Shown here: positions 14,156 through 20,520 of the stretch, piece after piece | How the letters are laid out: every line of letters starts with the position of its first letter | Position numbering within the stretch: position 1 is the stretch's first letter | NCBI GenBank assembly: GCA_035491935.1 | Contig: DATJJW010000271.1 | Span: 1 to 20,520 of the forward strand | Length of the DNA stretch: 20,520 nucleotides | Direction: 5' to 3' | DNA from: DATJJW01 sp035491935 | GTDB taxonomy: Bacteria; Pseudomonadota; Alphaproteobacteria; ATCC43930; CGMCC-115725 | The notes under the pieces: generated by a model | What the model was told of the DNA's origin: nothing | Databases searched by the model: none | The model's input: only the letters and a program-made list of their open reading frames with translations | Made by a program: the position numbers and the translations under genes

Positions 14156-14620
14156 ATGAGCATCGCAGACCTTTTGTCCGCGGAGAGCGTGACGGCGAAT
14201 CTGCGCGTCAGCAGCAAAAAGCAGGCGCTGGTCGAGTTATCGAAACGCGCCGCGGCCGTGACCGGTCAGCCCGAGAAGACCGTCTTCACCGTCATGAACG
14301 AGCGGGAGCAGGCGGGCTCCACCGGCGTCGGCGCCGGCATCGCCATCCCCCATGGCAAGCTGGCCGGGCTGACGACGCCCTTGGGCGTGTTCGCCCGTCT
14401 GGAACGCCCCATCGATTTCGATGCGATCGACGGCCAGCCCATCGACCTCATCTTCATGCTGCTGCTGCCGGAAGGCGATGGCCCGGACCATCTCAAGGTC
14501 CTGGCCCGTGTCTCGCGCCTGCTGCGCAACCGGGCGCTCTGCGACAAGCTGCGCGCGACCGACCGCGCCGACGCCCTCTACATGATGCTGACCGAGGTCG
14601 CGGCATCGCACGCCGCCTGA
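14156..14620 (+). CDS. ptsN: Nitrogen regulatory PTS EIIA protein (EIIA-Ntr)
   Basis: The 154-residue product is a PTS EIIA type-2 domain. GAGIAIPHGKL carries the phospho-accepting His66, and VFARLERPIDFDAIDG and DLIFMLLLPEGDG are typical of PtsN. It takes phosphate from NPr in the PTS-Ntr chain and, in other proteobacteria, tunes potassium uptake, (p)ppGpp metabolism and nitrogen or carbon responses through protein contacts. ATG 14156 is chosen because MSIADLL matches the family start and GGGGAA lies upstream; the longer frame from 14006 overlaps the hpf terminator. TTATAA near 14117 could be a -10 element but lacks a good -35. It is convergent with the next gene, 22 bp away. Confidence 0.92.
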   Translation: MSIADLLSAESVTANLRVSSKKQALVELSKRAAAVTGQPEKTVFTVMNEREQAGSTGVGAGIAIPHGKLAGLTTPLGVFARLERPIDFDAIDGQPIDLIFMLLLPEGDGPDHLKVLARVSRLLRNRALCDKLRATDRADALYMMLTEVAASHAA

Positions 14621-14642
14621 CCTCGGCCTTCGGTTCCAGCGG

Positions 14643-15656
14643 CTACTTCCCGACCACCTTCAGCGCCTGGCGATAATAGCTGAGGTCGAGGTAACGGCTC
14701 GACGCCGGCGGTTTGCCGCCCCATTGGCCTTCGACCACGGCGCGCAGCTTCAATACGTTCCTGAAACCCGCGCGGTCGAGCTTGGCATCCTTGGCGAAGC
14801 CATCCTTGGGATCGGCGACGATGTCGTAGCAGCGACTGGCGACGTCGGGGCTGAGCTTGAGGTGGCTTTCGAGCATCGCCACCGCCTCTGCCTTGTTCTT
14901 CCGGTTCTTGATCCAGCGCACGGCATCGATATAGCCCGCGATGTAGCGCACCAGCGTGTCGCGATGCGTGCTGGCCCAGGACCGCAGGACGAAGCCGGTC
15001 GTGCCCTGATAGGCGCCGAGCGCGCTGGTCAGCGTACCGAGATCGCGCAGCCCCTTCTGCGGGGCTAGCACGGAATAGGGCAGGTTGAGCATGCCGGCCT
15101 GGGCGGTCTTGGTATCGGCCATGGCGGCCAGGCGCTTCACCGGCGTACCGCCTTCAAGGCTGACCTTGTACTCCTTGCGGGTAACGCCATGCTGCTGGAG
15201 CATCTGATAGGCGACCAGCGCGAAGGCGGTGTTCGGCGCGTCGACCGTCAGGATCTTGCCGCGCAGATCGGCATAGGAATGGATATCCGGCGTCACGAAC
15301 AGGTGATTGAAGCTGTTATCGCCGCCCATGACGATGGCGACATCGGCGTGCTGCAGCTCGACCATGGCGACGGCGTTGTCGGCCGCGGTATGGGCGATCT
15401 GGTACTTGCCATCCGCCAGGCCGTTGCGCAGCTCGGTCGAGCTGCCGGTATTGGTGACGACGACGTTGATGCCGCGCTTGGCGAACATGCCCTTCGCCTC
15501 GGCGACGAAGAAGGGCAGATCCTGCACGCCCGGAAAGTTGATGACCTGGACGGTCGGCGTGTCGGCCTTGGCGGCGGGACCGAAACCGAGCAGGGCCGCC
15601 GTGACCAGAATGCCAGCGGCTCCGGCAAGGATATGCCAGCGTTTCAGCATGTTCAT
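14643..15656 (-). CDS. NitT/TauT-type ABC transporter substrate-binding protein (orphan)
   Basis: The 337-residue protein starts with a clear signal peptide: basic MNMLKRW, hydrophobic core, likely cleavage after AKA near residue 31. The mature part is an SsuA/THI5-like (NMT1) periplasmic fold: VQVINFPGVQDLPFFVAEAK, GIN(V)VVTNTGSSTELRNGLADG, HTAADNAVAMVE and a later LRGKILTVDAPNTAFA. Relatives bind sulfonates, nitrate-like anions, pyrimidine precursors or aromatic acids. No permease or ATPase gene is in the visible neighbourhood; those could lie outside or be shared. The start has AAGGA nine bases upstream, itself next to a 20-bp tandem duplication. It is the last visible gene of the minus-strand catabolic cluster, so it probably captures the same substrate (inference). 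Confidence 0.85.
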   Translation of the reverse strand: MNMLKRWHILAGAAGILVTAALLGFGPAAKADTPTVQVINFPGVQDLPFFVAEAKGMFAKRGINVVVTNTGSSTELRNGLADGKYQIAHTAADNAVAMVELQHADVAIVMGGDNSFNHLFVTPDIHSYADLRGKILTVDAPNTAFALVAYQMLQQHGVTRKEYKVSLEGGTPVKRLAAMADTKTAQAGMLNLPYSVLAPQKGLRDLGTLTSALGAYQGTTGFVLRSWASTHRDTLVRYIAGYIDAVRWIKNRKNKAEAVAMLESHLKLSPDVASRCYDIVADPKDGFAKDAKLDRAGFRNVLKLRAVVEGQWGGKPPASSRYLDLSYYRQALKVVGK

Positions 15657-15670
15657 GGGATTTCGTCCTT

Positions 15671-15710
15671 CTTCTCTTGTTGGGATCTGGCTTCTCTTGT
15701 TGGGATCTGG
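15671..15710 (-). repeat. Perfect 20-bp tandem duplication
   Basis: Bases 15671-15690 and 15691-15710 are identical. The pair fills most of the 57-bp gap between the decarboxylase-like gene and the substrate-binding protein gene. On the coding strand each copy contains AAGAGAAG, so the duplication lengthens a purine-rich stretch just before the Shine-Dalgarno region. Confidence 0.95.
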
Positions 15711-15713
15711 AGG

Positions 15714-16697
15714 TCAAAGGGGGATGAAGACGTCGTCGATGGACAGGCGGCCCGTTGTCAGCCCGTCCGCCTCGGCATAGCGTAGCAAAGCCTCGATCTC
15801 CCGTCGGTTGGGCTCGGTGCCGTAATGCCAGAGCTCGCCACCGAAGGCTGCCAGCGCCTGGTGCCGGAACGCCGCAAGCCAGGGGATCGACACTTTCGGG
15901 TAGTCGCGGGTGTCGAGATCGGCGAGCGCCAGCTCCTTGGCCCGGTCGAAAGCCTGATAGAGCCGGGCCGGCAGCGCGGGATGGCGCCGGACCAGATCGC
16001 GGCGCAGCACCAGGCCATGCATGAGCGGGAAGAAGCCGGTGCGCTGATGGAAACGGCGCTCGTCGGCCTGATAGTCCCGAAACAGCCGGACGATGCTGGG
16101 GTCGCCCTTGACGAAGCATTGCGGCGCCGAGGGTGAGATCACCGCGTCGAGCATGCCCGCCTGCAACAACGCATCCAGAGTCGAATCCGAGCGGGTGATC
16201 GACAGCCCCGGCTTCGGCACCATGGCCATGCGTGCCTCCAGCACCGGCTCCTGCAACCCGCCCGCGACCCATTGGATGCTCTCGCGGGCGACGCCGTAAT
16301 CGTCGGCCAGCATGCCGCGCACCCAGGCGACTGCCGTCTGCTGGAAATCGATGACGCCGACGCGCTTGCCGGCGAGATCGGCCGGCCCCTCGATGCCACG
16401 GTCGTTGCGGATATAGATGTTGGAATGCCGGAAGCTGCGCGACAGGAAGACCGGCAACGCCACGTAATGCGACAATTCACCGGCATCGAGCGCCGCCCCC
16501 ACGGCAGCGATGTGGCTGCCCAGCGACATCTCCGCCAGATCATAGGGCTGGCTGCGAAGGATCTCGCGGAACAGGGGCTGCGACTGGCGCAGGGTGGCAT
16601 CGAGGACGAAGCCCTCGATGCCGACCCTGCCGTCGATCAGCGCCTCGACCCGATCCGAGAACAGGCAGCCGAAGCTGAGCCTGATGGAATCAACCAT
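15714..16697 (-). CDS. 4,5-dihydroxyphthalate decarboxylase-like protein (periplasmic-binding fold, cytosolic)
   Basis: The 327-residue protein has no signal peptide. Its sequence resembles the Pht5-type 4,5-dihydroxyphthalate decarboxylase family, which has the two-lobed NMT1/periplasmic-binding fold. Characteristic parts are LSFGCLFSDRVEALIDGRV at the start, PYDLAEMSLGSHIAAV, LPVFLSRSFRHSNIYI, LAGKRVGVIDFQQTA and the C-terminal PYGTEPNRREIEALL-like segment (here HYGTEPNRREIEALLRYA). The only characterised member I can name removes a carboxylate from 4,5-dihydroxyphthalate to give protocatechuate; many relatives are annotated simply as binding proteins. Neighbours (FAH hydrolase, cupin, AAHS-like MFS) favour an enzymatic role on an aromatic or unsaturated acid. 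It overlaps the cupin gene by 8 bp, so translation is coupled. The substrate is unproven. Confidence 0.75.
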   Translation of the reverse strand: MVDSIRLSFGCLFSDRVEALIDGRVGIEGFVLDATLRQSQPLFREILRSQPYDLAEMSLGSHIAAVGAALDAGELSHYVALPVFLSRSFRHSNIYIRNDRGIEGPADLAGKRVGVIDFQQTAVAWVRGMLADDYGVARESIQWVAGGLQEPVLEARMAMVPKPGLSITRSDSTLDALLQAGMLDAVISPSAPQCFVKGDPSIVRLFRDYQADERRFHQRTGFFPLMHGLVLRRDLVRRHPALPARLYQAFDRAKELALADLDTRDYPKVSIPWLAAFRHQALAAFGGELWHYGTEPNRREIEALLRYAEADGLTTGRLSIDDVFIPL

Positions 16698-17169
16698 GTG
16701 CCCCCAGGGCGCCGGCCTTGGTCTCGACCGGCTTCGCCGCGGTCATGACGAAGGCGATGACGCAAGGCTCGGTGCCGTTGTTGGTCCAGTCGTGGATGGT
16801 GCCGCGCTGGACGATGACGTCGCCGGCCTTGAGATGGACGGAGACACCGTCATCCAGCCCCATCTCGATCTCGCCCGACATCACGACCGCATAGTCGATG
16901 GTTTCGGTGCGGTGCATGCGTGACGCGACCCCCGGCTGATACTCGATCACCCGGAAGAAGGTACCGTTCTCGGCACAGGCGCCGACGTCGCGCCTTCCCT
17001 GGTCGCCTTCCTCCTGATTGTCGCCCGGCGTGGTGGCGTTGTTCCAGATGACGAGGCTGGAATGGCCGGGCCGGCGCGAGACGACGTTGGTCGGCATGTC
17101 GTCGATCGCAACGATGGCGCGGCCCTCGGCGTCATGGCCGGTGACGACCCGGCGGACTTTGACGGTCAT
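16690..17169 (-). CDS. Single-domain cupin protein
   Basis: The 159-residue protein has one cupin barrel. Motif 1 is RMHRTETIDYAVVMSGEIEM, with His86 and possible ligand Glu89, and Glu100 in the SGE turn. Motif 2 is GDVIVQRGTIHDWTNNG with His126. Motif 1 has HRTE rather than the canonical HxH, so metal binding may use a reduced set. The N-terminal 70 residues (IVAIDDMPTNVV, then a polar segment) are typical of small cupins found in aromatic-degradation operons. Such proteins may be dioxygenases, isomerases or sensors; the reaction cannot be told. AGGGGGAG a few bases before the ATG supports the start. It lies 9 bp after the FAH gene and overlaps the decarboxylase-like gene. Confidence 0.82.
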   Translation of the reverse strand: MTVKVRRVVTGHDAEGRAIVAIDDMPTNVVSRRPGHSSLVIWNNATTPGDNQEEGDQGRRDVGACAENGTFFRVIEYQPGVASRMHRTETIDYAVVMSGEIEMGLDDGVSVHLKAGDVIVQRGTIHDWTNNGTEPCVIAFVMTAAKPVETKAGALGAHG

Positions 17170-17178
17170 GGGCTCCCC

Positions 17179-18036
17179 CTATTCGTCGACGATGGTGTTG
17201 CGCAGGATGCCGATGGGCGGGATCTCGATCTCGACGGTGTCGCCCGCCTTCATGAAGACCGGCGGCTTGCGCGCATATCCCACACCCTGGGGCGTGCCGC
17301 TGATGATGACATCGCCCGCCTCCAGCGTCAGGCACTCGGTCAGATGCTCAATCAGCACGGGCACCGAGAAGATCATGTTGTCGGTGTTGTCGTCCTGCAG
17401 GACCTGGCCATTCAGCCGGGTCATGATGCGCAGTCCCTTGGCGCCCGCCGGCAGCTCGTCCGGCGTCACCATCTCGGGGCCCAGCGCCCCGGTGCGGTCG
17501 AAGTTCTTGCCGATGGTCCATTGCGAGGATTTGCGCTGATAGTCGCGGATCGTGCCCTCGTTGCAGATCGAGTATCCGGCAACGACGTCCAGCGCGTCCG
17601 CGGCGCGGACATGCTTCGCGGTCTTGCCGATGACCACGACCAGCTCGGCCTCGTAATCGAACTTGTCCGAGCATTTCGGCCGCAGCAGCCCGCTTTCATG
17701 GGCGGCCAAGGAGGTCGGCCCACGAAAGAAGACTTCCGGATATGTTGGCGGCTCGACGCCACCCTCGCGGGCATGGGCGGCATAGTTGCGGCCGATGCAG
17801 ATGATCTTGCCCGGCCGTTCGATCAGCGGACGATATTTGACCTTGGCCGGATCGATCTCGGCCGAGGCATCCACCTTGGCCGCCAGGCGCAGGGCCCGGT
17901 CGAGCTGACCGCCCATGATGACGCGGTCGAGGCCGTCGGGCAGGTCGGGCTCCAGCTTGCGGAGATCGTAGAGCCGCCCGTCGCGCCGGGCTGCAACCGT
18001 GTTCACGCCGCCGCTGATGATCGATGACAAACGCAT
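17179..18036 (-). CDS. Fumarylacetoacetate hydrolase (FAH) family protein
   Basis: The 285-residue protein has the FAH catalytic fold: IICIGRNYAAHARE (78-91), then FDYEAELVVVIGK (126-138) with metal ligands Glu129 and Glu131. CNEGTIRDYQRKSSQWTIGKNF (158-179) follows in two parts, CNEGTIRDYQ and WTIGKNF. The final loop is ISGTPQGVGYARKP. The third usual ligand position reads NEG rather than the commoner NDV, as in one branch of the family. Members hydrolyse or decarboxylate acylpyruvates and 2-oxo-hept-4-ene-dioate-type ring-cleavage products, with Mg or Mn, in the cytoplasm. A meta-cleavage or acylpyruvate step in the cluster is the likely role; the substrate is unknown. AGAGGA seven bases upstream supports the start. 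The gene follows the MFS gene by 26 bp. Confidence 0.9.
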   Translation of the reverse strand: MRLSSIISGGVNTVAARRDGRLYDLRKLEPDLPDGLDRVIMGGQLDRALRLAAKVDASAEIDPAKVKYRPLIERPGKIICIGRNYAAHAREGGVEPPTYPEVFFRGPTSLAAHESGLLRPKCSDKFDYEAELVVVIGKTAKHVRAADALDVVAGYSICNEGTIRDYQRKSSQWTIGKNFDRTGALGPEMVTPDELPAGAKGLRIMTRLNGQVLQDDNTDNMIFSVPVLIEHLTECLTLEAGDVIISGTPQGVGYARKPPVFMKAGDTVEIEIPPIGILRNTIVDE

Positions 18037-18062
18037 GCACTAATCCTCTTTGCTAATTCAAC

Positions 18063-19457
18063 TCACCTTGCCTGCTCGGCACCGTGGCGCAGCGATCCCG
18101 CCAGGAGCAGGATCGCCAGGCCACCGATGAAGGGCGCGCCGGCCATGACCATCAGGATATGATCCGGGGTCCATGACAGGCTCAGCATCAGCCCGATGAG
18201 CAGCGGGCTGCACACCTGGCCGGAACGGCCGAGACCCATGCCCCAGCCGACGCCGGAAGAACGGATTTCGGTCGGATAGAAGATCGCCGCCAGGCCGATA
18301 CCGCCGGCAACGGCAAGCGGCGCGCTCAGACCGATGATCGCCATGATGCCGCCCAGCATGATCGGATCTTGGAAATGCCCCAGCAAGGCCAGGAAGGCAG
18401 CACCGATCCAGAATGTCGGCACCAGGGCCAGGCGTGGACCGAATTTCTGCACCAGCCGGCCGGCCACGGCCATGCCGAGCATGGCGCAGATGCTGAAGAT
18501 GCCGACGAGCCGGCCGGCGACGCCGAGGCTCAGGCCATCCGCGCGGAAGATGGTCGGGCTCATCAGCACCATGACCGTGGTGGTGGCGAAGCCCATATAG
18601 AGCACGGTCCACAACATGATCGTGCCGAGGGCGCGCTTCTCGACGAACAGCACCGAGAGGGATTCGATGAAGCCGCGCTTCCTGGCCTCGGCCAGGATCG
18701 GACCCACGATCGAAACCGGTTCCGCCCCTAGAGCCGGATCGAAGCGCCGGGCCAGGCGCTGGATGACTTTCTCGTCAGCCGCACTCGGCCTGTCATGCTG
18801 GCGCGCGACCAGGTAGCGCAGCGATTCCGGCAGGAACAGCAGCATGAGCAGCGACAGCACCATGGTCGGCAATCCGGCGACGAGGAACACCATGTGCCAG
18901 GTCGAATGGGTGATGACGAAGGCGCTGGTGAATCCGCCCACCGCATTGCCCAATGGGTATGCCGCCCACAGAAACGCAGCCATCGCCGTGCGGTAGCGGG
19001 TCGGCGCGAACTCGGCAGACAGCGTGATGAAACAGGGCGTGACGCCGCCCAGCCCCAGCCCGGCGATGAAACGCAGCGCGACCAGCCCGGCGAAGCTGGT
19101 CGGCAGCGCCGTTGCCAAGGTGAAGATGCCGAACAGGGTCGTGGCGAAGATCAGCACCGGCCGGCGGCCAAACCGGTCGGCGATGCCGCCGAAGAACATG
19201 GCGCCGATGGCGGCGCCCAGCAGGCCTGAGGACAAGGCCGGGGTGAACTGAGCCATCTTCATATGCAGGTCGCCCGCCATCATGGGACCGGCAACGCCAA
19301 TCGACTGGCTGTCCATGCCATCGAGGAGCGCCACCAGCCCGCAGGCGACGAACACCAGGTATTGCACGGGCTTGAGCGGCGGCGTGTCGAGCAGCGTGTC
19401 GACATGCAGGCTTTCCCCGATCGGCGCGACCGAGGCCGTATTCTGTAGGCTTGCCAT
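18063..19457 (-). CDS. MFS transporter, aromatic acid:H+ symporter (AAHS)-like
   Basis: The 464-residue protein has 12 predicted membrane helices and the MFS signature loop GGIADRFGRRP (90-100) between helices 2 and 3. ALLDGMDSQSIGVAGP (43-58) in helix 1 matches the DG(x)D motif of PcaK/BenK-type aromatic acid symporters, where both Asp residues are needed for transport. RFIAGLGLGGVTPCFITL in helix 4 is also typical. A central cytoplasmic loop of about 60 residues separates the halves. GGGGGGAGG five bases before the ATG is a strong ribosome binding site. It lies 76 bp after the GntR gene and precedes the FAH gene, so it is probably the importer of the cluster's acid substrate. The specific ligand is not known. 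Confidence 0.88.
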   Translation of the reverse strand: MASLQNTASVAPIGESLHVDTLLDTPPLKPVQYLVFVACGLVALLDGMDSQSIGVAGPMMAGDLHMKMAQFTPALSSGLLGAAIGAMFFGGIADRFGRRPVLIFATTLFGIFTLATALPTSFAGLVALRFIAGLGLGGVTPCFITLSAEFAPTRYRTAMAAFLWAAYPLGNAVGGFTSAFVITHSTWHMVFLVAGLPTMVLSLLMLLFLPESLRYLVARQHDRPSAADEKVIQRLARRFDPALGAEPVSIVGPILAEARKRGFIESLSVLFVEKRALGTIMLWTVLYMGFATTTVMVLMSPTIFRADGLSLGVAGRLVGIFSICAMLGMAVAGRLVQKFGPRLALVPTFWIGAAFLALLGHFQDPIMLGGIMAIIGLSAPLAVAGGIGLAAIFYPTEIRSSGVGWGMGLGRSGQVCSPLLIGLMLSLSWTPDHILMVMAGAPFIGGLAILLLAGSLRHGAEQAR

Positions 19458-19533
19458 GATTGCCTCCCCCCTTGTTTTTCCCGTTCTTGGTGATGGGCTT
19501 CCTCATGTGGATGGTCTGGCTACCGGTGCGGAT

Positions 19534-20292
19534 CTAGGACGGCCATCCTTCCATCTTGGCCTGCTGCAGCTGCGGTGCGCCCTGGAGCACGATTTCCATG
19601 GTCAGCGATAGATGATCGGACAGGGCGGCGAGCGCCGCCGGTACGTCCCGGTCGAGCGCCGCATCGACGATACGGGCATGCTCGGCATCGACATCGCGCC
19701 TGGTCGGGCTCAACGGCACCGACAAGCCGCGATAGCGTTCGCTTTGCTCGTAGAGCGTCGTGCGAAAGCGCATCAGCCATTGCAGCGGGCAGGCCGCGAC
19801 CAAGGCCGCATGGAATTGCTCGTGCAATACGATCCAGGTCGGGTTGTGCCGCATCGGGTCGGCCGGATCGAGATGCGGCACGGCGCGCAGCGCGCCGAAG
19901 CTCTGCCGGATCCGGTCGGCCCAGTTCGCCCCGCCTTCCTCGATCGAGAATTTGAGCGCCAGCCCTTCGATCTCGATGCGCGTGCGGGTAATGTCCTGAA
20001 GATCGGCGAGCGAGACCGGATAGACGCGAAAGCCCTTCTGGTCCGCCGCCTCGACCAGCCCCATGGTGACCAACCGCGACAACGCCTCGCGGATGGCGCC
20101 GAGGCTGACCGAGAACCGCGCCGCCAGCGCGCCGATATGCAGCTTCTGCCCCGGCAGCAGCCGGGTCGCCAGGATATCGGCGCGGATCTCGTTGAATACG
20201 GCGGAAGCCAGCGTGCGCGGTGCGCCTTCACCCAGTCCCAGCGCGGCGCTGCCGGGCCCCGATAGTATCCTGTCCTTAAGATCCGACGGCAT
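19534..20292 (-). CDS. GntR-family regulator, FCD (FadR-type) subgroup
   Basis: The 252-residue protein has an N-terminal winged helix-turn-helix (about 27-93). It contains ILATRLLPGQKLHIGALAA, then FSVSLGAIREALSRLVTMGLV as recognition helix and wing. A helical FCD ligand domain follows (about 100-235), with His157, His161 (LHEQFHAAL), His205 and His227 as likely metal or ligand-binding residues; His157 stands where many FCD proteins have Asp. Such regulators sense carboxylic acids and usually repress adjacent catabolic genes. It is the first gene of the minus-strand cluster, 76 bp before the MFS gene, so it likely controls its own operon. No Shine-Dalgarno is obvious at this ATG and the first 25 residues are variable, so the start is uncertain. 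Confidence 0.9.
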   Translation of the reverse strand: MPSDLKDRILSGPGSAALGLGEGAPRTLASAVFNEIRADILATRLLPGQKLHIGALAARFSVSLGAIREALSRLVTMGLVEAADQKGFRVYPVSLADLQDITRTRIEIEGLALKFSIEEGGANWADRIRQSFGALRAVPHLDPADPMRHNPTWIVLHEQFHAALVAACPLQWLMRFRTTLYEQSERYRGLSVPLSPTRRDVDAEHARIVDAALDRDVPAALAALSDHLSLTMEIVLQGAPQLQQAKMEGWPS

Positions 20293-20411
20293 GAACTGCG
20301 CCGTCAGGAGGTCATGGTCGGGCTGGCGGTCGAGACCGCCGGCCGGCTATGGCGCGTGATTGATGGCGTGATCGTCTCAAGCATGCTGCCGCAACCCCAT
20401 TATCGCCGGGA

Positions 20412-20427
20412 AAGCCCTTGAGGGCTT
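20412..20427 (-). other. Hairpin in the predicted GntR 5' leader
   Basis: AAGCCC and GGGCTT (20412-20417 with 20422-20427) form a perfect 6-bp stem with a 4-base loop. It falls a few bases after the predicted transcription start. It may stabilise the mRNA or be a second operator half-pair. Confidence 0.35.
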
Positions 20428-20440
20428 CTATTGGGTCGCG

Positions 20441-20468
20441 AGAGTAGCAGGGACGGGATTCACGTCAA
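20441..20468 (-). promoter_or_regulatory. Predicted sigma-70-type promoter for the GntR operon
   Basis: On the minus strand TTGACG (20468-20463, five of six consensus bases) is followed after 16 bases by TACTCT (20446-20441). The predicted start is near 20434, giving a leader of about 140 bases. This is the only good promoter-like pair seen upstream of the minus-strand cluster. Confidence 0.5.
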
Positions 20469-20470
20469 TC

Positions 20471-20484
20471 GAAAATCGATTTTC
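20471..20484. promoter_or_regulatory. Perfect 14-bp palindrome, candidate GntR operator
   Basis: GAAAATCGATTTTC reads the same on both strands and lies two bases upstream of the predicted -35 box. GntR/FCD regulators bind short palindromes at or near their own promoter, so autoregulation here is likely. The AT-rich sequence stands out in this GC-rich window. Confidence 0.5.
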
Positions 20485-20520
20485 CATATCCGATAAAAAG
20501 CGTCCGGACAGATCGCCCGG

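Overview
The window looks like chromosome from a high-GC alphaproteobacterium, most likely of Rhodospirillales type. The main evidence is the gene order lptC-lptA-(methyltransferase)-lptB-rpoN-hpf-ptsN, a conserved alphaproteobacterial core block. Long open frames on the opposite strand of real genes also fit a GC-rich genome. No insertion sequence, phage gene, CRISPR array or rRNA is visible.

Region 1 (1-3798, plus strand) is a tightly coupled four-gene cluster: the C-terminal part of a polytopic GT-C/DUF2029-like glycosyltransferase, a radical SAM/SPASM protein, a Dpm1-like GT2 glycosyltransferase and a class I/II PLP aminotransferase. The first two genes overlap by 32 bp, the next pair is separated by 3 bp, and the last pair shares ATGA. 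I cannot assign a known pathway. A soluble GT2 that charges a polyprenyl-phosphate for the membrane GT-C enzyme, with the other two enzymes tailoring a precursor, is a reasonable inference.

Region 2 (3813-5596, minus strand) holds a split two-subunit CHR (chromate-type) transporter, a small TTG-start single-pass membrane protein, and tRNA-Arg(ACG) with encoded CCA and its own intrinsic terminator.

Region 3 (5871-14620, plus strand) is housekeeping: xanthine phosphoribosyltransferase (gpt), an RlmI-type 23S rRNA methyltransferase, the LPS export genes lptC, lptA and lptB, sigma-54 (rpoN), the long ribosome hibernation factor (hpf) and EIIA-Ntr (ptsN). Two features stand out. A zinc-ribbon SAM methyltransferase gene is inserted between lptA and lptB, and the 339-bp rpoN-hpf spacer carries several inverted and direct repeats.

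Region 4 (14643-20520, minus strand) is an accessory catabolic cluster. In transcription order it runs: FCD-type GntR regulator, AAHS-like MFS transporter, FAH-family hydrolase, cupin, a cytosolic 4,5-dihydroxyphthalate decarboxylase-like protein, and an exported NitT/TauT-type substrate-binding protein with no permease or ATPase nearby. A 14-bp perfect palindrome abuts a good -35 box upstream of the regulator. The layout suggests uptake and ring-cleavage or decarboxylation of an aromatic or related organic acid, with the substrate unknown.
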